Below, piece by piece: positions 46,010 through 55,243 of a DNA stretch of 64,000 nucleotides. Position numbers and translations under genes: made by a program. This DNA comes from Nostoc sphaeroides (GTDB lineage Bacteria; Cyanobacteriota; Cyanobacteriia; Cyanobacteriales; Nostocaceae): positions 925,501 to 989,500 of the forward strand of contig NZ_CP031941.1 in the NCBI RefSeq assembly GCF_003443655.1, read 5' to 3'. The notes below the pieces were generated by a model. It worked only from the letters and a program-made list of their open reading frames with translations. It had not been told where the DNA came from and ran no database searches. The number at the start of each line of letters is the position of its first letter. Within the stretch, counting starts at the first letter, position 1.

Positions 46010-46480
46010 ATGGCAAGAGTAATTTTCTATAGCAAACCAGGCTGTAAAGGTGGTACTAAGCAAAAAGTTTTGCTTACAGCTGCTGGTCATGAGGTGATAC
46101 CACACAACCTGCTAACAGAACCTTGGACAGTTGAGCGGTTGCGTTCATTTTTTGGCGATCGCCCCGTAGCCGAATGGTTTAATCTTTCCGCCCCAAAGGT
46201 AAAATCTGGTGAGGTGGTTCCTGAAAAAGTGGATGAACAAACCGCTTTGGCGCTGATGCTGAAAGAGCCATTGTTGATTCGCCGTCCTTTATTAGAAGTA
46301 GGCGAACAGCGCGAGGTAGGATTTGATGTCCAAAAAATTGATGCTTGGATTGGCTTACAAGCTGTGGATGAATCCTTGCAACAAATCAGCGACAATCTCA
46401 TGAAGGAGAATTTGCAAGGCTGTTCCCACGGTAAGGATCATGGGCATAAACACCATAAGGAAGGTGGCTGTAAACATTAA
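46010..46480 (+). CDS. ArsC-like nitrogenase-associated protein with His-rich tail
   Basis: This 156-residue thioredoxin-fold protein of the ArsC/Spx type begins MARVIFYSKPGCKGGTKQKV, a start typical of the nitrogenase-associated protein subfamily. The active-site cysteine is Cys12 of KPGCKGG. After a normal core it ends in CSHGKDHGHKHHKEGGCKH, a metal-binding tail with seven His and two Cys in 19 residues. A role in metal delivery or redox protection of nitrogenase is inferred. Confidence 0.8.
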   Translation: MARVIFYSKPGCKGGTKQKVLLTAAGHEVIPHNLLTEPWTVERLRSFFGDRPVAEWFNLSAPKVKSGEVVPEKVDEQTALALMLKEPLLIRRPLLEVGEQREVGFDVQKIDAWIGLQAVDESLQQISDNLMKENLQGCSHGKDHGHKHHKEGGCKH

Positions 46481-46604
46481 TAGACATATTGTTCACTAAC
46501 ACCTACAGTCAGACAAGATTTGTGATTTTCCAGTTTTCTGGAAAATCACATTGATCTAAAAGCCGATATAGCCGATATAAACGTAATTTGCTACTCGTGC
46601 CACA

Positions 46605-47498
46605 CTACTTAGAACGATATAAATTTGCTTGAGGAATAAAAGAGAAACGTGTCAGCACGTCGTCAATAAATGTAAATCTAGTGGAAGCATCTGTATTGAG
46701 CGCAGCGTACACGAAGTCTACAACCTTCTGTTGCTTAAACACTGAAGGTTGTACAAAAGTAGGTTGACCATAAATCGATATCACCTGTTGCGGGTTCATT
46801 CCAACTCGGATACGTTGGGAGACAGACCCGCTTTTTGGCATGGCTGGTTCTGCTGGCAATATGATCCCCAGAATTTTGGCTGGAGTTTCCAATCCGACAT
46901 TCATAGCCTCCACCCGACCATCTGTGAGAATTATATTTACTGGTAGTTGACCATCTTTTGCGTATGCGAGTCGCTCAAGTTTGTAAATAGAAATGTCATT
47001 GCGTTGCTCCGAGATGGGTTCGCCCATTAATTTCAGCACCTCTTGACGACTCATGCCAATTTTAATGCCCTGAGCAAAAGCAGGAACATCATTAGTAGTT
47101 ATGGTTTTGACTTCGCAAGCAATACCTGACAAATAACCATCAATCATTGAGACTTTAGTGATAACTGACTCTTGGCGATAATTCAGGATTTCGATGTGCA
47201 TATCTGGATTGGAAAACACCTTGATATCGGTTGATTTTCCCATTACCTTTTCTACCTCAGCTTGAGTCATACCTTCGTATAACAGGCTAGATTTCACAGG
47301 TTGACGCTTAATCTTAATATCACTAAGGATTTTCGGCAAAAAGGAAGGTTTGTTATTGCCTTGGGACTCAGTGTGAACTTGATTCTGTCTGGGGTTAGGA
47401 GTTTGAGCTATTAAGGGTGTAGCGGTAGCTGTGAGGCTGAATGCTACAACGCATAACTGAAGAGGCAATTTCACTGGAATAAACTCTTGTAATGGCAT
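46605..47498 (-). CDS. Exported protein with three SmpA/BLIP-like repeats
   Basis: A 297-residue protein with a signal peptide (LQLCVVAFSLTATATPLIAQ). Three similar units follow, each opening GM-x3-EV/QV with a helix then GxP: YEGMTQAEVEKVMGKST, IKIGMSRQEVLKLMGEPIS and RVGMNPQQVISIYGQPT. This pattern is that of SmpA/OmlA or BLIP-fold domains of bacterial envelope proteins. Function unknown; the location is periplasmic or outer membrane. Confidence 0.72.
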   Translation of the reverse strand: MPLQEFIPVKLPLQLCVVAFSLTATATPLIAQTPNPRQNQVHTESQGNNKPSFLPKILSDIKIKRQPVKSSLLYEGMTQAEVEKVMGKSTDIKVFSNPDMHIEILNYRQESVITKVSMIDGYLSGIACEVKTITTNDVPAFAQGIKIGMSRQEVLKLMGEPISEQRNDISIYKLERLAYAKDGQLPVNIILTDGRVEAMNVGLETPAKILGIILPAEPAMPKSGSVSQRIRVGMNPQQVISIYGQPTFVQPSVFKQQKVVDFVYAALNTDASTRFTFIDDVLTRFSFIPQANLYRSK

Positions 47499-47677
47499 GA
47501 TAGTAAATAAAGCTGTAGTTTACCTTGATAAGCACCGCTATATTGGTAATTAATAAAGGGCGCTGACTCAAAGCCCAATCACTTCAAATAGATGAAGCAG
47601 ATTTAAACTGTTGTGTATTTAACTTACATACACAACAGCTAATTTTGAAGGACTTCTAAACCAATGCTTTGGGAAGT

Positions 47678-48904
47678 TTATTTGCTTGAGGGAGCAGAAT
47701 CTATCTGATTTAACGGAACTATAGGGCCAGAATTATTTATGATAAACAAACCAGGGACTGGGTTTGGATCAGAGAAAGTAGCTGGGGCGTTGTTTTCTCT
47801 TCCAGTCGGGTTGACAGTTGTTGGTGCAACAGGGCCAAGCTGTGTTGTACTAGTTGCTGGGATAATGAACAGTGAATTAGGTGGATTCTGTACCACAGGA
47901 GCATTTGAAAACTGTCCGTTCGGCTTTATGGGCGCCAAGATGATCCTCTGCTTGCCAGGATTACCTGGGTCTGAACTCAATTGTGGCCCTACAGTAATGG
48001 TGGCTTTCTTTTGTACGAGGGTAGTAGTCGGCGTACCATTAGAATTAAACGACGGTGGACGACTATACACAGAAGCGGCAGTATTGCCACCAAGTGGGGA
48101 AGCATCGTCTCTATAACCCCTTACTACTGCACTACCAATGGTATACCCCAGGGCTTCACCAGCTACTGAGTCAGAGTAGTAGTGTACACCTCCTTGTCTG
48201 CGCGAAAGGGAGGCTTCTCTACCCAAGGCAACGAAGTTCTCCACTGGTTCTTCAGGAAAACATGCAGCCCCCACAGCGATAAAGACACCGGCGGAGGTCG
48301 AGTGACCAGAGGGGTAAGCCGGATGGTAAGGTGTGGGCATTATGGGATTAGCAGCTTTAAAAGTATAATTAGTTACTTGATCTGGGCGGGGACGCAGGTA
48401 CGTGAATTTGTTGTACCAGGCAGCTAAAAGACCAGCATAGATGCCTTCGTTCAGCATGGCGCTACAACGCGCTGCTAAGGGTGGACTGTATTTATAAAGT
48501 TGAACTAAATGGTCAAAATAGTAGTTGTAGTTTGAAGCAGGTGGGTCAAAATTCCAACGAGTGATAGTCTTGATGACATTGGGATTGTTACGAGTAGCTG
48601 CCAATTGGTTCAATTCCCTTAGTTCATCTGCGGTTTGGACAGAGGTATTAGAGGGCGGTGGAGGAAGGATGAATTTGTCAAATTTTCTCACCGGATTCTC
48701 GGGGATCACCCAGTTGGGGGCAGTAGGAGCAACAATTTGCGAGTCGTCTAAGCTTGTTGGAAACTGGGGATTTGCGAAAGTATCTTTAGGATTGAAGCGT
48801 ACACTATCAGGCTGATTGGGAACCTGAGCAAAAGCTGCTGGAATGGCAGCAATAGCAAGCAGAAATGCAGCAGATGCACTCTTAATAAAGAACGAATTTT
48901 TCAT
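47678..48904 (-). CDS. Vanadium-haloperoxidase/PAP2-type exported protein
   Basis: A 408-residue protein with a signal peptide (SASAAFLLAIAAIPAAFAQ). The core has the PAP2/vanadium haloperoxidase phosphate pocket: YLRPRPDQ, AYPSGHSTSAGVF and SLSRRQGGVHYYSDSVAGE. It is probably a periplasmic acid phosphatase or a haloperoxidase-like enzyme. A Pro/Asn/Thr-rich, low-complexity C-terminal third (about 300-408) is not conserved in enzymes. ATG 48904 is preferred; an ATG-like start at 48913 adds three residues. Confidence 0.82.
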   Translation of the reverse strand: MKNSFFIKSASAAFLLAIAAIPAAFAQVPNQPDSVRFNPKDTFANPQFPTSLDDSQIVAPTAPNWVIPENPVRKFDKFILPPPPSNTSVQTADELRELNQLAATRNNPNVIKTITRWNFDPPASNYNYYFDHLVQLYKYSPPLAARCSAMLNEGIYAGLLAAWYNKFTYLRPRPDQVTNYTFKAANPIMPTPYHPAYPSGHSTSAGVFIAVGAACFPEEPVENFVALGREASLSRRQGGVHYYSDSVAGEALGYTIGSAVVRGYRDDASPLGGNTAASVYSRPPSFNSNGTPTTTLVQKKATITVGPQLSSDPGNPGKQRIILAPIKPNGQFSNAPVVQNPPNSLFIIPATSTTQLGPVAPTTVNPTGRENNAPATFSDPNPVPGLFIINNSGPIVPLNQIDSAPSSK

Positions 48905-48913
48905 TTTTACCAA

Positions 48914-49544
48914 TTGAGAGAAAATAGTGAACTGCCTAAACCGTGTTTGCTACCGTAAAATACGGCTTAGAATTCTGGTATATATCCCGACACCAAACTG
49001 AACACAGTTACAGTGCGGGGCTTACGAAGTAAAGGCTAAATGTGTTGTGCAAAGCACTAGAGAAGAATCTAAATGATTGCTATGAATCAAAGATGACTTA
49101 TAAAGTAAAGATTGAGCCTGTCTAGCTGACAAAGCCAGCACGCTAGATGGATTTCTAGGTAAAAAAAAACTTTGATTATTACAAACCAAAGCCCAACATT
49201 TACTTCCATGTTGGATGCATTAATTTATACTTTACCAGAAACACATACCAGTTAATATCTTAAAATTTACTTTATAAATAATCTATCAGGAACATAAAAT
49301 ACTGTTGATAACACTACATTATATTTGTTCCTGTTGGCTTTTAAAATCTATCTTAAGATAGATAAAAATATCATTATGACGTGAACTTTTGTTAGGGTTA
49401 AACTAGCGATCGCACGAAAACAACCTTAAGTGTACAGCTAACTCAATAGTAGAGTTACGTACCCAAAAGTATATAAATACAGTCGAGGAGCCAGAAGAAT
49501 CGTGACCTCTGGCTCCTCAGTTTTTGTATCTCTTGGTGGTTTCC
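48914..49544. other. Intergenic region between cysK and the PAP2-type gene
   Basis: This 631-base gap has no gene. It includes the promoter of the PAP2-type gene and, near the cysK stop, a strong hairpin (49485-49518). Confidence 0.6.
49485..49525. terminator. Strong stem-loop downstream of cysK
   Basis: GAGGAGCCAGA (49485-49495) pairs perfectly with TCTGGCTCCTC (49508-49518) around a 12-base loop. AGTTTTT follows on the plus strand, but cysK runs on the minus strand, where the stem begins 26 bases after its stop and is followed by GACTGTATTT. It may act in both directions. Confidence 0.65.
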
Positions 49545-50504
49545 TTAACGAACGCCAGCAGTTTCTAAGGATAAGTCTTGAAACATAGGGGTACTGAGGT
49601 AACGTTCGCCAAAGGAAGGCTGAATCATCACGATTAAACGTCCGGCATTTTCTGGACGTTTACCTACTTGAATTGCAGCACACAAAGCTGCACCAGAGGA
49701 TATCCCAGATAATAAGCCTTCTTCTTTTGCCAAACGTCGCCCATAAGCGATCGCTTGTTCATCGCTGACTCTAATTACTTCATCAACCAATTCTAGGCGG
49801 AGAACATCGGGGATAAATCCGGCACCAATACCTTGAATTCTGTGTGGCCCGGCTTCACCACCGGAGAGAACTGGGCTGTTGCTGGGTTCAACTGCGATCG
49901 CTTTAAAAGTCGGCTTGCGCTGTTTGAGTACTTCTGCAATCCCAGTAATCGTTCCACCAGTACCTACCCCAGCAATGACAATATCAACTTCCCCGTCTGT
50001 ATCTGCCCAAATTTCTTCTGCGGTGGTTTCCTGGTGAACTTTGGGATTGGCAGGGTTGCGGAACTGTTGCAGCATAAAAGCATCAGGAGTCTTAGCCACA
50101 ATTTCTTCAGCTTTGCGAATAGCTCCCCGCATTCCCTCAACGCCTGGTGTCAATTCCAAAGAAGCACCATAAGCCCTAAGCATAGCGCGTCGTTCTTGGC
50201 TCATCGTCTCTGGCATTGTCAAAATCAAACGGTAGCCACGCGCCGCAGCTACCATCGCTAGAGCAATTCCTGTATTACCAGAGGTAGGCTCAACTAAAAT
50301 CGTCTTTCCAGGGGAAATTGAGCCAGCTGCTTCTGCTGAGAGTACCATACTTAACCCAATGCGGTCTTTCACTGAAGCTGCTGGGTTCATCCCTTCTAAT
50401 TTGACAACTATCCTTGCTACTACTCCCTCAGCTTGAGGAATCTTATTCAGTTGAACTAAAGGAGTTCGTCCAATCAGTTCTGTTATGTCTTGAGCAATCC
50501 GCAT
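49545..50504 (-). CDS. cysK: Cysteine synthase (O-acetylserine sulfhydrylase)
   Basis: This 319-residue PLP enzyme has the PLP lysine in [14 protein letters not shown], the phosphate loop [20 protein letters not shown] and [16 protein letters not shown], and ends in [13 protein letters not shown]. It makes cysteine from O-acetylserine and sulfide. Length and motifs are fully normal. It stands alone with long spacers either side. Confidence 0.95.
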   Translation of the reverse strand: MRIAQDITELIGRTPLVQLNKIPQAEGVVARIVVKLEGMNPAASVKDRIGLSMVLSAEAAGSISPGKTILVEPTSGNTGIALAMVAAARGYRLILTMPETMSQERRAMLRAYGASLELTPGVEGMRGAIRKAEEIVAKTPDAFMLQQFRNPANPKVHQETTAEEIWADTDGEVDIVIAGVGTGGTITGIAEVLKQRKPTFKAIAVEPSNSPVLSGGEAGPHRIQGIGAGFIPDVLRLELVDEVIRVSDEQAIAYGRRLAKEEGLLSGISSGAALCAAIQVGKRPENAGRLIVMIQPSFGERYLSTPMFQDLSLETAGVR

Positions 50505-51520
50505 TATTTAACTCCTAAAATTCTAAATCTTAGTACAGAGTATTTACTTATAACAATAAGCTTTTGTGTATTTAATTCGCAGTTTAATGTCAATGAGTGC
50601 ATATACTATGTATTCTAACTAAACCACAAAATATGAAAGTTTAGGAAGAACCTTTATCAGATGTTCATTCCCATTGATTATTACCTCAGCAGAGGGCTAG
50701 CTTACCATACTTGTATTTTACCATTTGGAATTGCTGACTATTGCTTATTGGGCATAATTCTGTATATATGCATAATTTTTACCTTTATTCTCAATATCTT
50801 CTATTTGTTATAGAAATATAATGTACTTTCCAAACATTTAATTGTTTTTTCCCAATTATTAGTCTATCTTTATCAAAAGACATTGATATTTTATTTTGAG
50901 TGCAGTTTTTTTCTTTCAAAAAAGACATCAAAACAGTCCTTAAGCATTACCTACACTGCTTTTAGGTTGAGTACAGAAATACCAGAACCCCACCTCGAAA
51001 ATACTAGAACCCCGTCCCAAAAACACTAGCACCCATACCCCAATAAATTTTTGTAAGGCTTATCAAGTGGGGATTACAAGCTTTGAGTACTATTCTAATG
51101 AATTTAATAATCTTAACGGGGCTAGGGTAAACTGTTTTGTGGAGAGGGGCTGATATAAATCGTATAGGATTTACGCAGAGATTCCCCTCTACCCCCCAAC
51201 ATTCCTGAGTGAAAGCTTAGTGAACTAGGGGGGACTTCTTAATCTCTCTTTTGAGAGGAAGATGAAATCAGGTTCTCTGAATTTGAGTGCGTTATTTCTG
51301 ACTGATTAATCCTACTTTTTGTGAAAAGCTTGGTAAATTTTCAGTGGTCAGTAGTCAGTGGTAATTATAAAAAACTGACAACTAACGATTGTAAAAATTC
51401 CCGTTTACACATATTTTAATATCAAACCTGTTTGAAAAGTAGAAATATATAACTACTTAAAATAAACAGCAAAAGATATTTTCTTGCTGAGTGCATACTA
51501 CCTAGCAAGGGAGAGCCAAG
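50505..51520. other. 1-kb AT-rich intergenic region
   Basis: No gene seen. Contains three imperfect repeats of about 21 bp at 50977-51041 (AAATACCAGAACCCCACCTCG, AAAATACTAGAACCCCGTCCC, then a variant). The left end should carry the cysK promoter. Confidence 0.55.
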
Positions 51521-51943
51521 ATGAAAGCGAAACTTTTAAATGTTCTCACAGTTTGCGTAGTTACCTTAGCAGTACTTTCTCCCGGAGTAGTAGTATTTGG
51601 CATAGTTTGGGAGCGACATTTGGAGTTAGTAAAATCCCAGAATTTAGCCTGCGAAGTTAACAAGACTAGTAGAGATACTCCTATCTTGGCTCCCCGGACA
51701 GAGGGTACACATTCCCCTCAGACTAGCATCCAATCCTCTGACCGTAATGTGATTCATCAAATGCTGACTGTTGCTGAACAATATAAATTTGCCACAATCC
51801 TACAATGGTTCTTCTTGCTAACCCCTATTTGTGTTGGGTTAGGGATTCTTTTTTACGACAGATACCTTGTTCATCGTGCGGCTGTTTTAAAAGAACAAGT
51901 TGAAATGTTGGAAAGGCTGTGGCAGCACAGTATCGAACAGTAA
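51521..51943 (+). CDS. Small protein with two membrane helices, unknown
   Basis: A 140-residue protein. It has an N-terminal hydrophobic segment (VLTVCVVTLAVLSPGVVVFG), a loop with ENKTSRDTPIL-like polar residues, and a second hydrophobic segment (FATILQWFFLLTPICVGLGI). A coiled-coil-like end (HRAAVLKEQVEMLERLWQHS) follows. No family recognised. A GGGAGAG lies before the ATG. Two further small genes follow closely. Confidence 0.65.
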   Translation: MKAKLLNVLTVCVVTLAVLSPGVVVFGIVWERHLELVKSQNLACEVNKTSRDTPILAPRTEGTHSPQTSIQSSDRNVIHQMLTVAEQYKFATILQWFFLLTPICVGLGILFYDRYLVHRAAVLKEQVEMLERLWQHSIEQ

Positions 51944-51978
51944 TTAATTCACAACTCACCAAAATCAAGAAGCTTATT

Positions 51979-52260
51979 ATGTCAGAACAACGCCAACAAC
52001 TCTATTTCAATCTGATTGATGAGCTACTGAAATGCCCAAATGGTCAAGAACCAGAAGTTTTGGAAAGTAAACCAGAATTAATTGATTCTGGATTTGTAGA
52101 AACAATGTTACAAGTAGCAACTATGTTTGCCCATGAAGGCAATCAAGATGGTGCTAAGTTCTTATTTTTTGTAGCGCGTGAGCTAGCTAAAGAATTGGGT
52201 TTATATCCGGAAGTTTCCAACCCTGAAGTTGCAAATACTGAAGCTGCAAATAAGGAGTAA
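51979..52260 (+). CDS. Small helical protein resembling TPR/CHAT N-terminus
   Basis: The 93-residue protein starts MSEQRQQLYFNLIDELLKCP and continues NGQEPEVLESKPELIDSGFV, a motif I associate with the N-terminal segment of some cyanobacterial TPR/CHAT proteins. Here it stands without those domains, so it could be a single-domain relative. ATG 51979 is chosen over 51919. It ends two bases before the next gene. Confidence 0.65.
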   Translation: MSEQRQQLYFNLIDELLKCPNGQEPEVLESKPELIDSGFVETMLQVATMFAHEGNQDGAKFLFFVARELAKELGLYPEVSNPEVANTEAANKE

Positions 52261-52262
52261 AA

Positions 52263-52574
52263 ATGCTGTTGACTTCAACGGATGCAGGGCAAATAGCTTT
52301 AGAACTGCTGATGGCAGATTGGAATATTTCAGAAGAGAATCGGGAGTGGTTTACAATCTTTAACTCTCGTCTGATTGGCGAGAGTTGGTACACTGTGGAA
52401 TTAGGTGTAGAAGGATTTCCCGATAGATGGTTTATTCAAGTATATGACAATGGAGTGTGCGATCCAAACTACACATTTATATCACCAATCCGTGGTTCTG
52501 AAGGATTTACGGACTTTGTAAATGTGCCGGATATTGTAGCAGAGGTATTAGTTTGTGAACGCAATGCTCGATAA
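52263..52574 (+). CDS. Small soluble protein, unknown
   Basis: A 103-residue alpha/beta protein (WYTVELGVEGFPDRWFIQVY, GSEGFTDFVNVPDIVAEVLV) of unrecognised family. The aromatic-rich middle suggests a compact domain. It begins two bases after the preceding gene's stop and is probably co-translated with it. Confidence 0.65.
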   Translation: MLLTSTDAGQIALELLMADWNISEENREWFTIFNSRLIGESWYTVELGVEGFPDRWFIQVYDNGVCDPNYTFISPIRGSEGFTDFVNVPDIVAEVLVCERNAR

Positions 52575-53115
52575 TAATTAAAAAAACAAAATTGAGAATT
52601 CAATATTAGGATGTGCTAGTTAAATGCATTTTCTTTGAATTCATAATTTTTGATATTAGAGTATTTGGGTGCATCTTACCTTTGCAAATATCCCTGCCGA
52701 TAAAATCTTTGTTTGGTGTTGCTTTCCCGCCCTACAATAAATTGATTGCTCATAGCTAAAGTGCGTTAAAACGCACTAAAATTAAATAAATTAAGATTGA
52801 TTTAGCGCTAGTAGGTTGGGTTGAGGAACGAAACCCAACAAAGCCCTGGAAATGTTGGGTTGCGCTTTGCTTAACCCAACCTACAATTTTACACAAAGCC
52901 AAATGTATGTCGTATAGCTGCGAATTCCATTCGCCTAGACTAGGGGTATTTCAACCAATACTTTCATATTGAAATATAAAGATGCTTTACGCAAATAGGA
53001 GGTGATACCAAATAAGGTACATCTCTTTTTTTTGTAATATTTAATATTTTATTTAAGCCTATTAGGCTATTTTGTCATATTTTATTGATAAAATTATGTT
53101 ATATTAAATAGCGTG
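52575..53115. other. Intergenic region with GTTGGGTT repeat
   Basis: A 541-base gap. An inverted-repeat element lies at 52811-52884 (GTAGGTTGGGTT ... AACCCAACCTAC), of a type common in Nostoc. Otherwise AT-rich and gene-free. Confidence 0.7.
52811..52884. repeat. GTAGGTTGGGTT inverted-repeat element
   Basis: A 12-bp perfect inverted repeat bounds a 74-bp unit with internal AAACCCAACA/TGTTGGGTT pairing, so the unit can fold as a double hairpin. Confidence 0.8.
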
Positions 53116-53478
53116 ATGGACGCTACAGAAATATCAGTTCCAATGATTGCTGAAGATATCTTAGCCAAAGAATTCACAAGAGTCCTCAATGACTACTACC
53201 CAAAAGTTGGAGAATTACTAGACGGGTGTTATGTGAAAGTCATCACCTGTTTTTGGGGACGACCTGCGAGACGCTTGCAATATATAGGAATTTATTGCTC
53301 TGACGAAATGATTTCCTGTGTGCAAGCCCACAAAGAAATACTCAGAGAAGTAGCAGACAACATGGGTCTAGTACAAGTAGTCTGCATGAATGCCAAGCGA
53401 TTATTGCGCGATCCGATGTCGAAGGTCAAACACAATAACCCACGTCTATGGTTGGAGTTGCAGTGGGTTGCAAATTAG
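53116..53478 (+). CDS. Conserved-looking protein of unknown function
   Basis: A 120-residue basic alpha/beta protein (VLNDYYPKVGELLDGCYVKV, PARRLQYIGIYCSDEMISCV) with five cysteines. No family recognised. ATG 53116 immediately follows a GTG. It does not form an operon with neighbours. Confidence 0.6.
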   Translation: MDATEISVPMIAEDILAKEFTRVLNDYYPKVGELLDGCYVKVITCFWGRPARRLQYIGIYCSDEMISCVQAHKEILREVADNMGLVQVVCMNAKRLLRDPMSKVKHNNPRLWLELQWVAN

Positions 53479-53614
53479 TCTTTGAGCGCATTAATTGAGA
53501 GGAGTAAAGGTGTTTGTAGTGGGGACTTTAGTCCTCAAATATTTAAGCACGCTTTGTGCTTACTACGAACCTATCGACCACTAGAATAGCCAGCACAAAG
53601 TATTAACGCAAGTA

Positions 53615-54622
53615 ATGAAAACTGGAATTTTCTGCAATTACGATAATCATCACCAAGATGCTCGTCGTGCCATCTTTGAGCAAGTCACGCTGATAAAACA
53701 GGCAGAAAGTTTAGGTTTTGAGTCAGCCTGGGTGAGTGAACATCATTTTAGTGAATCCAATCTCAGCCCCTCCATGTTGCTGTTAATGGCACACTTGGCG
53801 GGGCTGACTTCAACTATCCAATTAGGCACTGCGGCGGTGTTACTGCCATTCCATAACCCGATTCGGGTAGCGGAAGATATCGCCACTCTGGATAACCTGT
53901 GCAATGGACGATTATTATTTGGAGTTGCCAAAGGCGGCCCCTTTCCCCAACAAAACAAGCATTTTGCGACACTCCCAAGTGAAGCCCGTCCCAAGATGCT
54001 AGAGGCGATCGCACTAATTCACAAGCTGTTGTATGAAACTGATGTATCATTTAATGGCAAGTATTATCAATGCGATCGCTTAACAATTCACCCAAAACCA
54101 TTGCAGAGTCAAATACCCGTGTATGTTGCCACTGGCAGCGATGATGGTATCGAGTTTGCTGCTAAACATTCTTTCAGCTTGATGGGTGGGCCGCCATTCT
54201 CCCTACACAGATTGAAGGATACTGTTACCAAATATCGAGCCTTAAATTCTAGTGGTGCGGAAAACTTTGTGCTTGCACGCTTCTTTTTTGTTGCCAAAAC
54301 ATTTGACGAGGCTGTGAGTGAAGCGTTACCTTTCGTTCGCCAATTTAGCCAGAAAATGAAAGCTAATTCGGCTGAAGTATTGAAAAATAGTGCGAATCCC
54401 AACCAAAAACCATTCGACCGCACAAATATTTGTTTCGATGAAGATTATTTGATTGAGAACTCAATTATCGGTGATGTGGAGACTTGTCGAGACAAAATCA
54501 AGAAATTTCAGGACGAATTAAATTTAGGTACGCTAGCACTCAAACCCTCGTCTGCGGATTTGCAAAAAAACTTAGAGAGTTTGACGCGCTACAACCAAGA
54601 GGTGCGAAATTATGTCTTCTAA
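53615..54622 (+). CDS. LLM-class flavin-dependent oxidoreductase
   Basis: A 335-residue bacterial-luciferase-like TIM barrel. Family features: IKQAESLGFESAWVSEHHF, TSTIQLGTAAVLLPFHNPIR, EDIATLDNLCNGRLLFGVAK and ATGSDDGIEFAAKHSF. It probably uses reduced FMN to oxidise a small molecule (monooxygenase). No pathway is given by neighbours. The following small gene overlaps its end by 11 bases. Confidence 0.88.
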   Translation: MKTGIFCNYDNHHQDARRAIFEQVTLIKQAESLGFESAWVSEHHFSESNLSPSMLLLMAHLAGLTSTIQLGTAAVLLPFHNPIRVAEDIATLDNLCNGRLLFGVAKGGPFPQQNKHFATLPSEARPKMLEAIALIHKLLYETDVSFNGKYYQCDRLTIHPKPLQSQIPVYVATGSDDGIEFAAKHSFSLMGGPPFSLHRLKDTVTKYRALNSSGAENFVLARFFFVAKTFDEAVSEALPFVRQFSQKMKANSAEVLKNSANPNQKPFDRTNICFDEDYLIENSIIGDVETCRDKIKKFQDELNLGTLALKPSSADLQKNLESLTRYNQEVRNYVF

Positions 54623-54986
54623 ACTATATTTGCTTCCTCCCGATGATTTACCTCCAACTGAGGTAACGAAACAGGATGGAATGCTGCAAATGGAGCTAGA
54701 ACAGTCTACTGGTAGATGCTTTTTTTTAGCGTGCGATCGCATTACGCGAGTCCTATTATCTAATTGTCAGTGGTATGTCACAACAAATGCTAGCATCTTA
54801 ACATTAATTGTTGACTGTCCTGACTTAGTATCTTACTGGCATATAGTCAGCAATATTGCCCAGTTAGGTAATAGATTAGAGCGGTTTGCTAGCAACGGTA
54901 AAATCCGCGTTTATCCGCCATTTGGTAAGGGGATGCCGTTTGAAATCAGCGTAAATGAAATATCAGCTTATCGAGATTGGCTTTGA
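54612..54986 (+). CDS. Small protein overlapping the LLM gene, unknown
   Basis: A 124-residue protein of unrecognised family with a beta-rich core (LYLLPPDDLPPTEVTKQDGM, CQWYVTTNASILTLIVDCPD). Its start overlaps the stop of the flavin oxidoreductase by 11 bases, so translational coupling is likely and it could be a partner. A strong terminator follows. Confidence 0.65.
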   Translation: MSSKLYLLPPDDLPPTEVTKQDGMLQMELEQSTGRCFFLACDRITRVLLSNCQWYVTTNASILTLIVDCPDLVSYWHIVSNIAQLGNRLERFASNGKIRVYPPFGKGMPFEISVNEISAYRDWL

Positions 54987-55023
54987 GGTAAATAGAAACT
55001 GGGAATCATCCTTATCGCTGTCT

Positions 55024-55063
55024 AACACCCTGTACTTTTAAAGTGCAGGGTGTTGTATTTTAT
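55024..55063 (+). terminator. Rho-independent terminator
   Basis: AACACCCTGTACTT (55024-55037) pairs with AAGTGCAGGGTGTT (55041-55054, one G-T pair) around a 3-base loop, followed by GTATTTTA. It ends the LLM/small-protein operon. Confidence 0.85.
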
Positions 55064-55243
55064 GAGAGGTATAATTCATTTTTTAAATTGGATGTAGTTA
55101 GTTATTGAAGTAGAAAAAACTACTGTAATTTTGGTTGATTTTTGTATTTTGAGACGGAAATATTTAGGCGATCGCTATGTCTACACTCAGTGGTAGTCTA
55201 ATTAAAAGTGCAGTAGCGATTATCTAAACCTATCTACTTACTT

